Below, piece after piece: positions 47,979 to 60,770 of a stretch of 64,000 nt of DNA. Location of the stretch: positions 2,168,501-2,232,500 of the forward strand of contig NZ_CP012099.1 of NCBI RefSeq assembly GCF_001182785.1, written 5' to 3'. A program made the position numbers and the translations under genes. The DNA is from Bacillus thuringiensis. GTDB taxonomy: Bacteria > Bacillota > Bacilli > Bacillales > Bacillaceae_G. Each line of letters begins with the position of its first letter. Position 1 is the first letter of the stretch. A model generated the notes under the pieces. It saw only the letters and a list, made by a program, of their open reading frames with translations. It was not told where the DNA came from and did no database searches.

Positions 47979-49595
47979 ATGCTAGTAGGTTATACGGAAT
48001 GGCCAAAAGAATTTGCAGATCGTTATCGAGAAGAAGGGTGTTGGCTTGGTGAAACATTTGGAGGAGTGTTAAGAGAGCGGGCTGAGAAATACGGAGATCA
48101 AATCGCGGTTGTAAGCGGTAAGACGCATATAACGTATAGTGAACTTGATAAAAAGGTAGATTGTTTAGCAGCAGGTTTACTGAGTTTAGGAATAAAGAAA
48201 GAGGACAGAGTTGTAATCCAGTTACCTAACATTATCGAGTTTTTCGAAATATGTTTTGCACTATTTCGAATTGGAGCGCTTCCTGTCTTTGCACTACCTT
48301 CACATCGAAGTAGTGAAATTAGTTATTTTTGTGAGTTTGGCGAGGCGAACGCTTACGTTATTTCAGATAAGGCTCTCGGTTTTGATTATCGAAAACTAGC
48401 AAGAGAAGTGAAAGAGAAAGTGCCAACTTTACAACGTGTAATTGTAGTGGGGGAAGAAGAAGAGTTTGTGAACATAAATGATCTGTATATGGATCCCGTC
48501 TCATTACCAGAAGTTCAGCCAAGTGATGTTGCATTTCTCCAATTATCAGGAGGGACAACAGGTCTTTCTAAATTAATTCCTAGAACACATGATGACTATA
48601 TTTATAGTTTACGTGTAAGCGCTGAAATTTGTAATTTGAATGCAGAAAGCGTCTATATGGCAGTTCTTCCAGTAGCACACAATTACCCAATGAGTTCTCC
48701 AGGGACATTTGGAACTTTCTATGCGGGTGGAAAAGTGGTATTGGCAACTGGTGGTAGTCCAGATGAGGCATTTGCTCTCATCGAAAAAGAAAAGGTTACA
48801 ATTACAGCGCTCGTTCCGCCATTAGCAATGATTTGGCTTGATGCTGCATCTTCTCGTAATGCCGATTTATCAAGCCTAGAGGTTATTCAAGTAGGTGGTG
48901 CTAAGTTTAGCGCTGAGGTTGCAAAACGTATACGTCCTACATTTGGATGTACGTTACAGCAAGTATTCGGTATGGCGGAAGGATTAGTGAACTATACAAG
49001 ATTAGACGATCCGGAAGAAATTATTATTTATACACAAGGTAGACCAATGTCTGCACTCGATGAAGTACGAGTTGTTGATGAAAATGACAACGATGTAAAA
49101 CTTGGCGAAGTAGGTAGTTTATTAACACGAGGTCCATATACAATTCGTGGTTACTATAAAGCCGAAGAGCATAATGCACGATCATTTACAAAGGATGGGT
49201 TTTATCGCACAGGTGATCTTGTAAAAGTAAATAAACAAGGATACATCATTGTAGAAGGAAGAGATAAAGATCAAATTAACCGTGGTGGTGAGAAAGTTGC
49301 TGCGGAAGAAGTTGAAAATCATCTATTAGCACACGATGCAGTTCATGACGTAGCAATTGTATCTATGCCTGACGATTATTTAGGTGAACGCACCTGTGCT
49401 TTTGTTATAGCTCGCGGACAAGTTCCGGCAGTAAGTGAATTAAAAATGTTTTTAAGAGAACGTGGTATCGCGGCTTATAAAATTCCAGATCGAATTGAAT
49501 TTATTGAATCATTCCCGCAAACAGGAGTCGGAAAAGTCAGCAAAAAAGAACTACGTAAAGTCATTGCTGAAAAACTAATTATAGTAAAACAATAA
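47979..49595 (+). CDS. dhbE: 2,3-dihydroxybenzoate-AMP ligase
   Basis: The stand-alone adenylation enzyme of 538 residues activates DHB and loads it on the aryl carrier of DhbB. It has the core A3-type loop [15 protein letters not shown], the aryl-acid pocket around [12 protein letters not shown], then [21 protein letters not shown] and the C-terminal [27 protein letters not shown] precedes the start, 12 bases after dhbC. Confidence 0.96.
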   Translation: MLVGYTEWPKEFADRYREEGCWLGETFGGVLRERAEKYGDQIAVVSGKTHITYSELDKKVDCLAAGLLSLGIKKEDRVVIQLPNIIEFFEICFALFRIGALPVFALPSHRSSEISYFCEFGEANAYVISDKALGFDYRKLAREVKEKVPTLQRVIVVGEEEEFVNINDLYMDPVSLPEVQPSDVAFLQLSGGTTGLSKLIPRTHDDYIYSLRVSAEICNLNAESVYMAVLPVAHNYPMSSPGTFGTFYAGGKVVLATGGSPDEAFALIEKEKVTITALVPPLAMIWLDAASSRNADLSSLEVIQVGGAKFSAEVAKRIRPTFGCTLQQVFGMAEGLVNYTRLDDPEEIIIYTQGRPMSALDEVRVVDENDNDVKLGEVGSLLTRGPYTIRGYYKAEEHNARSFTKDGFYRTGDLVKVNKQGYIIVEGRDKDQINRGGEKVAAEEVENHLLAHDAVHDVAIVSMPDDYLGERTCAFVIARGQVPAVSELKMFLRERGIAAYKIPDRIEFIESFPQTGVGKVSKKELRKVIAEKLIIVKQ

Positions 49596-49619
49596 TAAAA
49601 ACCGGAAGGAAGTGATTAG

Positions 49620-50513
49620 ATGGCTATCCCATCTATTTCAGTATATAAAATGCCAATTGAATCAGAACTACCAAAAAATAAAGTGAATTGGACACCAGAT
49701 CCGAAACGTGCAGTACTTTTAATTCATGACATGCAAGAATATTTTCTTGATGCATATAGCGATAAAGAATCACCAAAAGTAGAACTTATTTCAAATATTA
49801 AAATGATAAGAGAAAAATGTAAGGAACTTGGTATACCAGTTGTTTATACAGCACAACCTGGTGGGCAAACGTTAGAACAACGAGGTTTATTACAAGACTT
49901 TTGGGGTGACGGTATTCCTGCTGGACCAGATAAAAAGAAAATTGTTGATGAACTTACTCCTGATGAAGATGATATATTCCTAACAAAATGGAGATATAGT
50001 GCATTTAAAAAGACAAATCTATTAGAAATTTTAAATGAACAAGGAAGAGATCAACTCATTATTTGCGGTATTTATGCGCATATTGGCTGTCTTTTAACAG
50101 CTTGTGAAGCATTTATGGATGGTATAGAGCCGTTCTTTGTAGCAGATGCAGTTGCTGATTTTTCACTAGAGCATCATAAACAAGCATTGGAGTATGCATC
50201 TAATAGATGTGCAGTAACGACATCAACAAACCTACTGTTAAAAGATTTACAAAGTGTAAAAGGTGATGAGAGTGAAGGAATCACTATACAGGAAGTGCAT
50301 GAACTAGTTGCACAACTACTTCGTGAGCCAGTAGAGAGTATTGATATTGATGAAGACTTATTAAATAGAGGGCTTGATTCGGTCAGAATTATGAGTTTAG
50401 TAGAGAAATGGCGTCGTGAAGGGAAAGAAATCACTTTTGCAGATTTAGCAGAACGTCCAACTGTTACAGGTTGGTACAGTTTACTATCTTCACAAACAGC
50501 ACAGGTGCTGTAA
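49620..50513 (+). CDS. dhbB: Isochorismatase with aryl carrier domain
   Basis: The bifunctional 297-residue protein has two parts. Residues about 1-210 form the isochorismatase (LLIHDMQEYFLDAY with catalytic Asp, TKWRYSAF with Lys, GIYAHIGCLLTACEAF). Residues about 220-295 form the carrier domain, with the phosphopantetheine serine Ser254 in NRGLDSVRIMSL. It hydrolyses isochorismate and then carries DHB to DhbF. GGAAGGAAGTGATTAG precedes the start. Confidence 0.96.
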   Translation: MAIPSISVYKMPIESELPKNKVNWTPDPKRAVLLIHDMQEYFLDAYSDKESPKVELISNIKMIREKCKELGIPVVYTAQPGGQTLEQRGLLQDFWGDGIPAGPDKKKIVDELTPDEDDIFLTKWRYSAFKKTNLLEILNEQGRDQLIICGIYAHIGCLLTACEAFMDGIEPFFVADAVADFSLEHHKQALEYASNRCAVTTSTNLLLKDLQSVKGDESEGITIQEVHELVAQLLREPVESIDIDEDLLNRGLDSVRIMSLVEKWRREGKEITFADLAERPTVTGWYSLLSSQTAQVL

Positions 50514-50546
50514 CAAATAGACTACATAATAAAGGGGTAGTAAAGA

Positions 50547-53500
50547 ATGCCTAACAGTCAAAAGATTCGTCATTCGTTATCATCTGCGCAGTCTGGTATG
50601 TGGTTTGCGCAACAATTAGATCCGCTTAATCCGATATATAATACTGGGGAATATGTAGAAATAAATGGAAATATTCATCAAGACATTTTTGAATTAGCTG
50701 TACGTAAAGTTGTAATGGAAGCAGAGGCACTTCACGTTCGCTTCGAAGAGGATGAAATTGGCCCATGGCAAGTTGTTGAAGAATCACAGTTTCATATGCA
50801 TTTTATTGACGTTCGTAAAGAAGAAAACCCTGAAGAAGCTGCTAAAGTATGGATGAAAAATGATTTATCTATACCAGTCAATTTGAAAAAAGATATATTA
50901 TTTACTGAAGCACTTATTCAAGTTGAAAATAATCGTTTCTTTTGGTATCAGCGCATCCATCACATTGTGATGGATGGCTATGGATTTTCACTTCTTAGCC
51001 AAAAGGTAGCGAATGAGTATACATCACTTATAGAAGAAACAAACAAGAGTCAAAAGCCATTTGGTTCTCTTGCAAAAGTCGTGCAAGAAGATATTGAGTA
51101 TCGTGAGTCTAAACAATTTCAGGAAAATCGTACTTTTTGGTTAGAAAAGTTTGCGGATGCCCCAGAAGTTGTAAGTTTGGCAGAACGAGCACCGAGAACA
51201 TCAAATGGATTTTCACGAGAAACAGCTTATTTATCTAGTTCTAGCACGAAAACTTTACTAGAAGATATCAATATTTCGTTAACAAGTTGGCCGGAATTCA
51301 TTGTCGCTGTAACAAGTATTTATATGCATAAATTAACAGGTGAAAATGATATTGTTTTAGGTTTACCGATGATGGGACGTCTAGGTTCTGTATCTATTCA
51401 TACACCAAGTATGGTAATGAATTTAGTTCCACTTCGTATTACAGTAACTCCAAATATAACTCTTGCGGAATTATTGCAGCAAGTTTCTAAAGAAATTCGA
51501 GATGTACGTCACCATCATAAATACCGTCATGAGGAATTAAGAAGAGACTTAAAGTTACTAGGTGAAAATCAAAGGTTGTTTGGACCGTTAGTGAATGTTA
51601 TGCCTTTTGATTACGGGCTTAATTTTGCTGGAAATCGTGGTATTACACATAACTTATCAGCAGGACCTGTAGATGATTTATCGATAAATGTATATAAACG
51701 TTTTGATCAAAATGAGCTAATGATTCATTTTGATGCGAATCCCGAAGTATATAATGGCGCAGAGCTAGCATTGCATAAAGAAAGATTTATGAATCTATTT
51801 GAATTAGTAATAAATAATTATGAGAAAAACGAGTCGATTGGAAAAATAAACATTACTCTGCCTGAAGAAAATCATAAAGTTTTATTGGAATGGAATGAAA
51901 CGAAGGAAGATGATGAGTTAATTAGTCTACCTATATCATTTGAAAAACAAGTGCAAAAAAATCCAAATAAACTAGCGATTACTTGTGACGGTGTAAACCT
52001 TACGTATAAAGAGCTAAATGAACGAGCGAATGAACTAGCACATTATTTAGTAGAAGAAGGAATACGACCAAATCAGTTTGTAGCTTTAGTATTCCCTAGA
52101 TCAATAGAAATGGTAGTTAGTATGCTAGCAGTCGTAAAGGCTGGTGCAGCGTATTTACCAATAGATCCAGAATACCCAGCAGAAAGAGTTAATTATATAG
52201 TAAATGATGCAAAACCAGTTTGTATCATAACACATTCATCTGTTTCATCTAAGTTAGTTATAGAAAATGATATGAAAAAAATTGTATTAGATGATGAAGA
52301 AACGAAAATAGCGTTACATACATATTCTCGTATGAATATAGCATGTAAGAATGATGTATCACTTTTAAACCCAGCCTATACAATATATACTTCAGGCTCA
52401 ACAGGAAACCCAAAAGGTGTAATTGTTCCTATGAGAGGTTTAAGTAACTTTTTAATGGCTATGCAACAAAAGTTTTCATTAAATGAAAATGATCATTTAT
52501 TAGCAGTTACAACGTTTGCGTTTGATATTTCTGCTCTAGAAATTTATTTACCTCTTATTAGTGGTGCAAGTTTAACAATTGCGCAAAAAGAAGACATACA
52601 AGAGCCATCAGCATTAACGACACTTTTACAAGAAGAAAGAGTGACCATTATGCAGGCTACACCGACGCTTTGGCAGGCGTTAGTAACTGATTATCCAGAA
52701 AAGCTACAAGGGCTAAACATACTAGTTGGTGGTGAAGCTCTTCCAGCGCATTTAGCAAATAAATTAAAAGAATTAGGTTGCTCAATAACTAATTTATATG
52801 GACCAACTGAAACGACGATTTGGTCTACTTTCATGAACATTGATGAAGGTGAAAAGGGTATACCTCCTATTGGAAAGCCAATTTGCAATACAGAAGTGTA
52901 TGTATTGGATGCAGGGTTACAACCAGTTCCACCTGGAGTTATTGGGGAATTATATATTGCAGGGGAAGGACTTGCAAGCGGATATTTAGGAAAACCTGAG
53001 TTAACAGCTGAACGGTTTGTTGCAAATCCTTATGGAGAATCAGGGAAGCGCATGTACCGTACAGGAGATCTTGTGAAATGGCGTAGTGATGGTGCGTTAG
53101 AGTACATTAGTCGCGCAGATCATCAAATTAAAATTCGTGGATTCCGAATTGAATTAGCTGAAATTGAAACGGTATTACAACGACATGAAAATATTCAACA
53201 AGCGGTAGTAATGGTACGAGAAGATCGTCCCAATGATAAACGCATCATTGCGTATATCGTTGCAGAAGAAAAGGAACCGATTAATCTTTCAGAAATTCGT
53301 TCTTATGTTTCAGAAAGTTTAGCGAATTATATGATACCATCGGCATTTGTTGTGCTAGAAGAATTACCATTAACGCCAAATGGTAAGGTTGACAGAAAGA
53401 AATTACCTGCTCCTGATTTTAATGGAATGAACAATGAGAGGGTTGCTAGAAATCCGAAAGAAGAAATATTATGTGATTTATTTGCAGAAGTACTTGGTGT

Positions 53501-56500
53501 TTCTCGAATTAGCATTGATGATAATTTCTTTGAAATGGGTGGACATTCACTTCTCGCATCTCGTTTAATGGCAAGAATCCGTGAAACGTTAAGTGTGGAA
53601 TTAGGAATCGGGAAACTATTTGAATCACCAACTGTTGCTGAACTGGCGGAACAATTAAACCATGCAAAAAGTGCAAGACCAGCTATTCAGAAAGCAAGTA
53701 GGCCAAATGAAATTCCACTTTCATTTGCACAGCGCAGGTTATGGTTCTTAAATTGTTTAGAAGGTCCAAGTCCTACTTATAATATTCCGCTAGTCATTCG
53801 TATGAATGGAATATTGAATCGGGAAGCATTACAAGGTGCTTTTTATGATGTAGTTGAGAAACATGAAACACTTAGAACAATTTTCCCTAACGTATTAGGT
53901 AGTTCCTATCAGAAAATTTTAGATATGGAAAACTTAAATCTAGAAATGGTAATAACTAATACATGTAAAGATGAATTAGAAAGTGTACTTTCAGAGGCGG
54001 TAAGATATAGTTTTAACCTCGATATTGAGCCGGCAGTTCGTTTGCAACTTTTTACAGTGAGTGAAAACGAACATGTATTATTAATTCTATTGCATCATAT
54101 TGTAGGTGATGGCTGGTCATTACAGCCGTTAACGAGAGATTTTACAGCGGCGTATAAAGCACGATGTCAAGGTGACAGAGTTCAGCTGGAGACACTACCA
54201 GTTCAATACGCAGATTATGCACTTTGGCAACAGCAATTGCTAGGTGATGAAACGACACCAGAGAGTCTTATTTCAACACAATTAGATTTTTGGAAAGAAG
54301 AACTTAAAGGTTTACCAGACCAAATGGAGTTACCTACAGATTTCCAGCGTCCAATTGAGACGAGTTACCGCGGGGAAACAATTCATTTTCATATAGATGA
54401 AGGTATGCATAGTAGGTTAGTAGAGCTTGCACGTAAAAATGGAGTTAGTTTGTTTATGGTATTGCAAGCAGGGCTTAGTGCACTATTTACAAGATTAGGT
54501 GCAGGAACTGATATACCAATTGGAAGTCCGATTGCTGGAAGAAATGATGATGTACTTTCAGATATTGTTGGTTTATTTGTAAATACATTAGTGTTACGTA
54601 CAAATACTTCAGAAGATCCAAGTTTTAAAGAATTATTAAATAGAGTGAAGCAGGTAAATCTTGCAGCTTATGAAAATCAAGATGTTCCATTTGAAAGGCT
54701 TGTTGAAGTGTTAAATCCAGTACGTACTCGAAACAGCCACCCGTTGTTTCAAGTTATGTTAGCTTTTCAAAATACACCAGAAGCAACGTTTCATGCACCA
54801 GATTTAGAAGCGAGCCTTGAAATTCAAAGCGTTGGTTCTGCAAAATTTGATTTAACATTTGAAATTAGTGAGAGTAACGGGGTTGATGGTACTCCGAACG
54901 GTTTACATGGATTACTAGAGTTTAGTACCGATTTATATAAACGTGAAACGGTTCAAAAACTAATAGAACGATTCATTTTGTTATTAGATGATGCAGCTAC
55001 AAATCCGGATCAATCAATTGGCAGATTAGAAATATTAACTGTAGCAGAGAAAAATACAGTGTTAGAAAAGTGGAATGGTGGTTTTCAAATTGCACCAGAA
55101 ATGACATTGCCACAATTGTTTGAAAAGCAGGCTCATATAAATCCAAATTCTATAGCTGTTGTCTTTGAAGATAAGAAATTAACTTATGAAGAGTTAAATA
55201 GAAAAGCAAATAAAATAGCTCGATTCCTAATAGCAAAAGGGGTTGGTCCTGATCAACTCGTTGCTTTAGCGATGCCAAGATCATTAAACATGCTTGTAAG
55301 CTTATTAGCTGTTCTTAAAGCTGGTGCTGGATACCTTCCGTTAGATCCAGATTACCCAGCAGACCGCATTTCATTTATGCTACACGATGCGAAACCATCA
55401 TGTGTTTTAACGAATTCAGAAGTGGAAATTGAATGTGATGAGGCACTAAAAGTTTTAGTTGATGATGTGAAAGTAATAGCAGAAGTTGAGAAATATAGTG
55501 AAGAAAATATTGATGAAGTGGAACGAATTAAGCCATTATCTCCATCACATATTGCTTACGTTATTTATACGTCAGGCTCAACGGGTAGACCGAAAGGTGT
55601 TATGATACCTCATCAAAATGTAGTAAGACTTTTAGGAGCAACTGATCATTGGTTCCAGTTTGACGGAAACGATGTTTGGACGATGTTCCATTCATACGCT
55701 TTTGATTTCTCGGTTTGGGAAATTTGGGGACCTTTATTATACGGAGGGCGTTTAGTTGTAGTGCCACATACTGTAAGTCGCTCACCGAAAGAATTTTTAC
55801 AGCTTCTTGTTAAAGAAAAGGTTACGGTTTTAAACCAAACTCCATCAGCGTTCTATCAATTGATGCAAGCAGATCGTGAAAATGAAGGGATTGGCCAAAA
55901 ATTATCTTTACGATATGTTGTTTTTGGAGGAGAAGCACTTGAGCTAAGTCGCTTAGAAGATTGGTATAGTCGACATCCTCATAACGCACCAAAGCTTATT
56001 AATATGTACGGTATTACGGAGACGACAGTGCATGTTAGTTATATTGAATTAGATGAAACTATCGTCTCTTTACGAGCAAATAGTTTAATTGGGTGCAGTA
56101 TACCTGACCTTAAAGTATATGTGTTAGACAACTATTTACAACCAGTGCCACCTGGAGTAGTTGGAGAAATGTATGTTGCAGGTGCAGGGCTTGCGCGTGG
56201 ATATTTAGGAAGAGCAGGATTAACGGCTGAACGCTTTATCGCAGATCCATTTGGAAAGCCAGGTACAAGAATGTATCGTACAGGAGACTTAGCTCGCTGG
56301 CGTAAAGATGGGACGCTAGATTATATAGGACGTGCAGATCATCAAATAAAAATTCGTGGATTCCGAATTGAATTAGGAGAAATAGAAGCAGTCATAATGA
56401 AGCACCCTAAAGTTGAGCAAGTAGCCGTTATTGTACGGGAAGATCAGCCAGGGGATAAACGGTTAGTTTCTTATATCGTTGCATCAAATAATGAAGCGAT

Positions 56501-57704
56501 TGATACGAATGAAATGCGTCAGTTTGCTAGTGGTAGTTTACCAGATTATATGGTTCCATACGCTTTTGTAGTAGTAAATGAGTTACCTTTAACTCCAAAC
56601 GGTAAGTTAGATAGAAAGGCATTGCCAGCTCCAGAATTTATCGCATCATCTTCTAGTCGTGGTCCAAGAACACCGCAAGAAGAAATGTTATGTGACTTGT
56701 TTACAGAAGTGCTAAGTGTACCTCAAATTGGAATTGATGACGGATTCTTTGATCTTGGTGGCCATTCACTCCTTGCAGTGCAGCTTATGAGCCGCATTAA
56801 AGAGGCGCTTGGAGTGGAACTAAACATTGGTACTTTATTTGCAGCACCGACTGTTGCAGGGTTAGCTGAAAGACTTGAGATGGGGAATGGTCAAAGTGCA
56901 CTTGATGTGTTGCTTCCATTACGAGCAAGCGGGGATCAATTACCACTATTTTGTGTACATCCAGCAGGTGGATTAAGTTGGTGCTATGCAGGACTTATGA
57001 AATCTTTAGGAACAGATTATCCAATCTATGGTGTACAAGCACGTGGTATCGCTAAAAATGAAGAACTTCCAAAAAGTTTAGAGGAGATGGCGGCGGATTA
57101 CTTGAAACACGTTCGTGAAGTACAGCCTCATGGACCATATCGTTTATTAGGTTGGTCGCTTGGAGGAAATGTTGTGCATGCAATGGCGGCGCAACTACAA
57201 AATGAAGGGGAAGAAGTAGAATTACTCGTTATGCTTGATTCTTATCCTGGACACTTCTTACCGAATACGGAAGCGCCTACTGAAGAGGAAGCGTTAATCG
57301 CATTACTCGCTTTAGGCGGATATGACCCAGATAACATGGATGGTAAACCACTTACAATGGAAAGCGCAGTTGAAATCCTTCGTAAAGATGGAAGTGCATT
57401 AGCAAGTCTTGAAGAAGAGACTATATTGAACTTGAAAGAAACATATGTAAATTCAGTAGGGTTGTTAGGGAAATATGTACCGAAAGTTTATAACGGAGAC
57501 ATCTTATTCTTTAGATCTACTGTTATACCAGACTGGTTTGATCCTATTTCTCCAAATACGTGGCTAAATTATTTAGATGGGCAAATTGTGCAGCATGATA
57601 TTGACTGTAGACATAAAGATTTATGTCAGCCAGGTCCACTTACGGAAATTGGACAAGTATTAGCGAAATATTTGCAGAATAAGAAAGGGGTAAGTAGAGT
57701 ATGA
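50547..57704 (+). CDS. dhbF: Bacillibactin nonribosomal peptide synthetase
   Basis: The 2385-residue dimodular NRPS has the order C-A-T-C-A-T-TE. The first condensation domain has HHIVMDG (138-144). Adenylation 1 has Asp660 in FDISALEI and YGPTETTIW, fitting the glycine code of known DhbF. Carrier 1 has Ser1001 in GGHSLL. Condensation 2 has HHIVGDG from 1183. Adenylation 2 has Asp1720 in FDFSVWEI and YGITETTVH, fitting threonine. Carrier 2 has Ser2074, and the thioesterase has GWSLGG with Ser2204. The enzyme makes DHB-Gly-Thr units and cyclises three. All catalytic residues checked are present. The stop overlaps the MbtH gene. Confidence 0.97.
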   Translation: MPNSQKIRHSLSSAQSGMWFAQQLDPLNPIYNTGEYVEINGNIHQDIFELAVRKVVMEAEALHVRFEEDEIGPWQVVEESQFHMHFIDVRKEENPEEAAKVWMKNDLSIPVNLKKDILFTEALIQVENNRFFWYQRIHHIVMDGYGFSLLSQKVANEYTSLIEETNKSQKPFGSLAKVVQEDIEYRESKQFQENRTFWLEKFADAPEVVSLAERAPRTSNGFSRETAYLSSSSTKTLLEDINISLTSWPEFIVAVTSIYMHKLTGENDIVLGLPMMGRLGSVSIHTPSMVMNLVPLRITVTPNITLAELLQQVSKEIRDVRHHHKYRHEELRRDLKLLGENQRLFGPLVNVMPFDYGLNFAGNRGITHNLSAGPVDDLSINVYKRFDQNELMIHFDANPEVYNGAELALHKERFMNLFELVINNYEKNESIGKINITLPEENHKVLLEWNETKEDDELISLPISFEKQVQKNPNKLAITCDGVNLTYKELNERANELAHYLVEEGIRPNQFVALVFPRSIEMVVSMLAVVKAGAAYLPIDPEYPAERVNYIVNDAKPVCIITHSSVSSKLVIENDMKKIVLDDEETKIALHTYSRMNIACKNDVSLLNPAYTIYTSGSTGNPKGVIVPMRGLSNFLMAMQQKFSLNENDHLLAVTTFAFDISALEIYLPLISGASLTIAQKEDIQEPSALTTLLQEERVTIMQATPTLWQALVTDYPEKLQGLNILVGGEALPAHLANKLKELGCSITNLYGPTETTIWSTFMNIDEGEKGIPPIGKPICNTEVYVLDAGLQPVPPGVIGELYIAGEGLASGYLGKPELTAERFVANPYGESGKRMYRTGDLVKWRSDGALEYISRADHQIKIRGFRIELAEIETVLQRHENIQQAVVMVREDRPNDKRIIAYIVAEEKEPINLSEIRSYVSESLANYMIPSAFVVLEELPLTPNGKVDRKKLPAPDFNGMNNERVARNPKEEILCDLFAEVLGVSRISIDDNFFEMGGHSLLASRLMARIRETLSVELGIGKLFESPTVAELAEQLNHAKSARPAIQKASRPNEIPLSFAQRRLWFLNCLEGPSPTYNIPLVIRMNGILNREALQGAFYDVVEKHETLRTIFPNVLGSSYQKILDMENLNLEMVITNTCKDELESVLSEAVRYSFNLDIEPAVRLQLFTVSENEHVLLILLHHIVGDGWSLQPLTRDFTAAYKARCQGDRVQLETLPVQYADYALWQQQLLGDETTPESLISTQLDFWKEELKGLPDQMELPTDFQRPIETSYRGETIHFHIDEGMHSRLVELARKNGVSLFMVLQAGLSALFTRLGAGTDIPIGSPIAGRNDDVLSDIVGLFVNTLVLRTNTSEDPSFKELLNRVKQVNLAAYENQDVPFERLVEVLNPVRTRNSHPLFQVMLAFQNTPEATFHAPDLEASLEIQSVGSAKFDLTFEISESNGVDGTPNGLHGLLEFSTDLYKRETVQKLIERFILLLDDAATNPDQSIGRLEILTVAEKNTVLEKWNGGFQIAPEMTLPQLFEKQAHINPNSIAVVFEDKKLTYEELNRKANKIARFLIAKGVGPDQLVALAMPRSLNMLVSLLAVLKAGAGYLPLDPDYPADRISFMLHDAKPSCVLTNSEVEIECDEALKVLVDDVKVIAEVEKYSEENIDEVERIKPLSPSHIAYVIYTSGSTGRPKGVMIPHQNVVRLLGATDHWFQFDGNDVWTMFHSYAFDFSVWEIWGPLLYGGRLVVVPHTVSRSPKEFLQLLVKEKVTVLNQTPSAFYQLMQADRENEGIGQKLSLRYVVFGGEALELSRLEDWYSRHPHNAPKLINMYGITETTVHVSYIELDETIVSLRANSLIGCSIPDLKVYVLDNYLQPVPPGVVGEMYVAGAGLARGYLGRAGLTAERFIADPFGKPGTRMYRTGDLARWRKDGTLDYIGRADHQIKIRGFRIELGEIEAVIMKHPKVEQVAVIVREDQPGDKRLVSYIVASNNEAIDTNEMRQFASGSLPDYMVPYAFVVVNELPLTPNGKLDRKALPAPEFIASSSSRGPRTPQEEMLCDLFTEVLSVPQIGIDDGFFDLGGHSLLAVQLMSRIKEALGVELNIGTLFAAPTVAGLAERLEMGNGQSALDVLLPLRASGDQLPLFCVHPAGGLSWCYAGLMKSLGTDYPIYGVQARGIAKNEELPKSLEEMAADYLKHVREVQPHGPYRLLGWSLGGNVVHAMAAQLQNEGEEVELLVMLDSYPGHFLPNTEAPTEEEALIALLALGGYDPDNMDGKPLTMESAVEILRKDGSALASLEEETILNLKETYVNSVGLLGKYVPKVYNGDILFFRSTVIPDWFDPISPNTWLNYLDGQIVQHDIDCRHKDLCQPGPLTEIGQVLAKYLQNKKGVSRV

Positions 57705-57925
57705 CGAATCCATTTGAAAATGATAATTACACATATAAAGTATTAATAAATGAGGAGGGCCAGTATTCTCTCTGGCCTGCTTTTCTCGATGTACCTATTG
57801 GCTGGAGTGTCGTATATGAAGAAGCTAGTAGGCAGAGTTGCTTAGAATATGTTGAATATAACTGGAAAGATTTGAATCCAAAAAGTAATCAAGTTCGTGA
57901 AAAAACATTAGCAGGAAAACGATAA
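57701..57925 (+). CDS. MbtH-like protein
   Basis: The 74-residue partner of adenylation domains has the signature [19 protein letters not shown] and a Trp near the end (YNWKDLNP). MbtH proteins raise the solubility and activity of NRPS adenylation domains, here those of DhbF. It overlaps dhbF by four bases and the next gene by one (TAATG), so it is translationally coupled on both sides. Confidence 0.95.
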   Translation: MTNPFENDNYTYKVLINEEGQYSLWPAFLDVPIGWSVVYEEASRQSCLEYVEYNWKDLNPKSNQVREKTLAGKR

Positions 57926-59355
57926 TGAAAGCAAAACTAAATCCAAAAGTAGTCGTAAGTATCGTTTATATAACTGCGATGTTTATGGCTGCGATGGATG
58001 CAACGATTGTAAATGTAGCACTACAAACAATAAGTAAAGAACTGCAAGTACCTCCATCTGCAATGGGGACGGTTAATGTTGGGTATTTAGTTAGTTTAGC
58101 TGTTTTCCTTCCGATTTCTGGTTGGTTAGGAGATCGATTTGGTACGAAAAGAGTATTTTTAATTGCTCTTTTCGTATTTACAATTGCCTCTGCTTTATGC
58201 GGAATGGCTAACGATATTACTTCATTGAATATTTTCCGTATTATTCAAGGTGCTGGTGGAGGGCTTTTAACACCGGTCGGAATGGCGATGTTATTTCGAA
58301 CATTTTCACCAGAGGAAAGACCGAAGATTTCTCGGTTCATTGTACTTCCAATTGCTGTAGCACCAGCAATTGGTCCTATCATCGGTGGTTTCTTTGTAGA
58401 TCAAATGTCTTGGCGTTGGGCATTTTATATTAATCTACCGTTTGGAATTGTTGCATTGCTCTTTGGACTTCTATTTTTAGCAGAGCATGTTGAAAAATCA
58501 GCTGGTCGCTTTGATTCTCTCGGCTTTATTTTATCAGCACCAGGATTTGCGATGCTCATATATGCACTCAGCCAGGGATCATCAAAAGGGTGGATTTCTC
58601 CAGAAATTATGAGTACTGGGATAGCTGGGGTTGTATTCATTACATTGTTTATAATCGTAGAACTGAAAGTAAAGCAACCAATGTTAGATTTACGCTTATT
58701 AAAAGAACCAGTCTTTAGAAAGATGAGCCTTATATCATTATTTTCATCAGCTGGTTTACTAGGAATGTTATTTGTTTTTCCACTTATGTATCAAAATGTG
58801 ATAGGAGTTTCCGCGCTAGAATCAGGACTTACGACATTTCCAGAGGCGATTGGATTAATGATTTCTTCACAAATTGTGCCATGGTCATATAAGAAATTAG
58901 GAGCTCGAAAGGTAATTTCTATAGGATTAATTTGTACGGCGATTATCTTTGTTTTATTAAGTTTTGTAAATCACGATACGAATCCGTGGCAAATTCGGGC
59001 ATTATTGTTTGGTATCGGTATTTTCTTAGGTCAATCTGTCGGTGCGGTTCAATTTTCTGCCTTTAACAATATCACGCCGCCTTCCATGGGGAGAGCGACT
59101 ACTATATTCAATGTGCAAAATCGATTAGGTTCAGCGATAGGAGTAGCTGTTTTAGCTAGTATACTAGCTGGTTTTGGAAGTAATAACGTTCAATCCGATT
59201 TTTTACCATATCAAGCAGCATTAATTGGATCAGCAATATTTTTGCTCATAGCACTACTATTTTCTTTACGTATTTCCGATAAAGAGGTAATGTCAAATAA
59301 GAAAGAAAAAACATTATCTGTATCAAAAAAAGAGAAAGCACTCGTCAATGAATAA
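57925..59355 (+). CDS. MFS exporter, DHA2 (EmrB/QacA) family, probable bacillibactin exporter
   Basis: The 476-residue protein has 14 helices, motif D1-type MDATIVNVAL in helix 1, motif A GWLGDRFGTKR and motif C-like GPIIGGFFVDQMSWRWAF. Its position inside the siderophore operon makes secretion of bacillibactin the likely task, like YmfD in B. subtilis. It starts one base inside the MbtH stop. The C terminus is a charged cytosolic tail (NKKEKTLSVSKKEKALVNE). Confidence 0.92.
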   Translation: MKAKLNPKVVVSIVYITAMFMAAMDATIVNVALQTISKELQVPPSAMGTVNVGYLVSLAVFLPISGWLGDRFGTKRVFLIALFVFTIASALCGMANDITSLNIFRIIQGAGGGLLTPVGMAMLFRTFSPEERPKISRFIVLPIAVAPAIGPIIGGFFVDQMSWRWAFYINLPFGIVALLFGLLFLAEHVEKSAGRFDSLGFILSAPGFAMLIYALSQGSSKGWISPEIMSTGIAGVVFITLFIIVELKVKQPMLDLRLLKEPVFRKMSLISLFSSAGLLGMLFVFPLMYQNVIGVSALESGLTTFPEAIGLMISSQIVPWSYKKLGARKVISIGLICTAIIFVLLSFVNHDTNPWQIRALLFGIGIFLGQSVGAVQFSAFNNITPPSMGRATTIFNVQNRLGSAIGVAVLASILAGFGSNNVQSDFLPYQAALIGSAIFLLIALLFSLRISDKEVMSNKKEKTLSVSKKEKALVNE

Positions 59356-59412
59356 CAATATACGTATGCTTTTTTATGAAAATTGATATTCGTTGAATAA
59401 AGGAGAGTTTAC

Positions 59413-60162
59413 ATGATAGAAAGTAAAGTTGCAGATTCTGTTCCAACTTTGAATGAGAATGATTGTCAAATATGGTGGGCAAGAATTTCAGATTTACAAT
59501 CATGGCATTACAATTTACTAAATGATATAGAGCGAGAGAAAGCAAATTCGTATCATCATTCGGCAGATCGAGCTCGTTTTATAATAGGTTGCGTAATTAG
59601 TAGATTAGTTCTCGGCAAGATACTTTCTATGTCACCAGTCCAAGTACCAATTGATCGAATGTGCTCCGTATGTAAATTGCAACATGGTAGACCACAATTA
59701 CCAGAAGGTATGCCGCAATTATCTGTTTCGCATTCAGGTGAGTGGGTTGTCGTTGCATTTACAAAATCTGCACCTGTTGGCATAGATGTAGAACAAATGA
59801 ATCCAAATGTAGATGTTGTGAAAATGGCAGAAGGTGTATTAACAGACATTGAAATAGCGCAAGTTATGAAACTACCAAATGAACAGAAAATAGAAGGTTT
59901 TTTAACATATTGGACTCGAAAAGAAGCGGTGCTGAAAGCGACAGGCGAAGGACTATTGATTCCACCAGTACATATTACAGTATCAGCTCCAAATAATCCT
60001 CCAAAATTGTTAGTTTTTAAGGATAAGCAAGAGTTGGCAGATAATACAATGATGGAAGATGTAAGACCTAGTTTAGATTATATGGCTTCTGTTGCAGTAT
60101 TCAGTAAGGAAGTGACTGAAATTACGCAATTAGACGCGGTAGCACTTTTAAATCTTAAATAA
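59413..60162 (+). CDS. 4'-phosphopantetheinyl transferase, Sfp family
   Basis: The 249-residue enzyme transfers phosphopantetheine from CoA to carrier proteins, here DhbB and the two DhbF carriers. Motifs are HGRPQLP, VSHSGEWVVVAFT, VGIDVEQM (Mg-binding Asp/Glu) and YWTRKEAVLKATGEGL. AATAAAGGAGAGTTTAC precedes the start. It is the eighth gene of the operon, 57 bases after the exporter. Confidence 0.94.
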   Translation: MIESKVADSVPTLNENDCQIWWARISDLQSWHYNLLNDIEREKANSYHHSADRARFIIGCVISRLVLGKILSMSPVQVPIDRMCSVCKLQHGRPQLPEGMPQLSVSHSGEWVVVAFTKSAPVGIDVEQMNPNVDVVKMAEGVLTDIEIAQVMKLPNEQKIEGFLTYWTRKEAVLKATGEGLLIPPVHITVSAPNNPPKLLVFKDKQELADNTMMEDVRPSLDYMASVAVFSKEVTEITQLDAVALLNLK

Positions 60163-60187
60163 AAAAATTATAGAAGAGGTGTTCCTC

Positions 60188-60730
60188 ATGTTAGTGGCGG
60201 AAAATAGAAAGAATGAATTCACTTATAACATACAAGCAATTAAAAATATTTTATTTTCTGGAGATACATCATCCATTCATGCTTTAGAAAAGCTTTTAAA
60301 TGATACAGTTCAGTTTGATGTTCTTGAACAAGAGGCACTTGGTAGACAGTACATTCCGAAAGAAGCAAAGAATTTCTTTGATAAAGATGGAACATTTCTT
60401 TACCGTGTATCTAATGTTAGTTATAAAGGCAAGGTGTTATCTGAAAATCTAATTTTTGCAGACACTTCGTTTTTACCAGACGCAATAAAGAGTGAATTAG
60501 AGAGTGGAAATATTCCTGTTGAAAAGCTTATAGAAAAGATGGAAGTAAGAAGAAACGTATTATATGAAGGATATCAGCCATCTGGAAATATTATCGAATT
60601 GTTTGATGGATGTTCTGTTACAGCGAATGTGTATCCAACTAGAAAGTATCAAATTGTAAGTAACTGCAAATGTGTATTTTATATTTGTGAAGTGTATCAT
60701 GCAGAGAATATAGAGCAATTGCTTAAATAA
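60188..60730 (+). CDS. Chorismate-lyase/UTRA-fold-like protein ending the siderophore operon
   Basis: The 180-residue soluble protein has a pattern seen in chorismate pyruvate-lyases and UTRA domains. LYRVSNVSYKGKVLSENLIFA gives a central strand pair with the conserved Glu, then LPDAIKSELESGNIPVEKLIEKMEVRRNVLYEGY, like the LG..PLG.LL....R element. Two Cys lie near the end. ATG 60188 follows AGAAGAGGTG; the GTG 60179 overlaps that site. It lies 25 bases after the PPTase gene and before the operon terminator, so it probably joins siderophore or chorismate metabolism. The fold call is by eye and tentative. Confidence 0.55.
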   Translation: MLVAENRKNEFTYNIQAIKNILFSGDTSSIHALEKLLNDTVQFDVLEQEALGRQYIPKEAKNFFDKDGTFLYRVSNVSYKGKVLSENLIFADTSFLPDAIKSELESGNIPVEKLIEKMEVRRNVLYEGYQPSGNIIELFDGCSVTANVYPTRKYQIVSNCKCVFYICEVYHAENIEQLLK

Positions 60731-60770
60731 AAACAAGAAACCAGCCTATAAAATGGCTGGTTTCTTGTTT
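60731..60770. terminator. Bidirectional terminator between the dhb operon and HU
   Basis: AAACAAGAAACCAGCC (60731-60746) pairs over 16 bp with GGCTGGTTTCTTGTTT (60755-60770) and is followed by ATTT; its end overlaps the HU stop codon. Confidence 0.92.
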
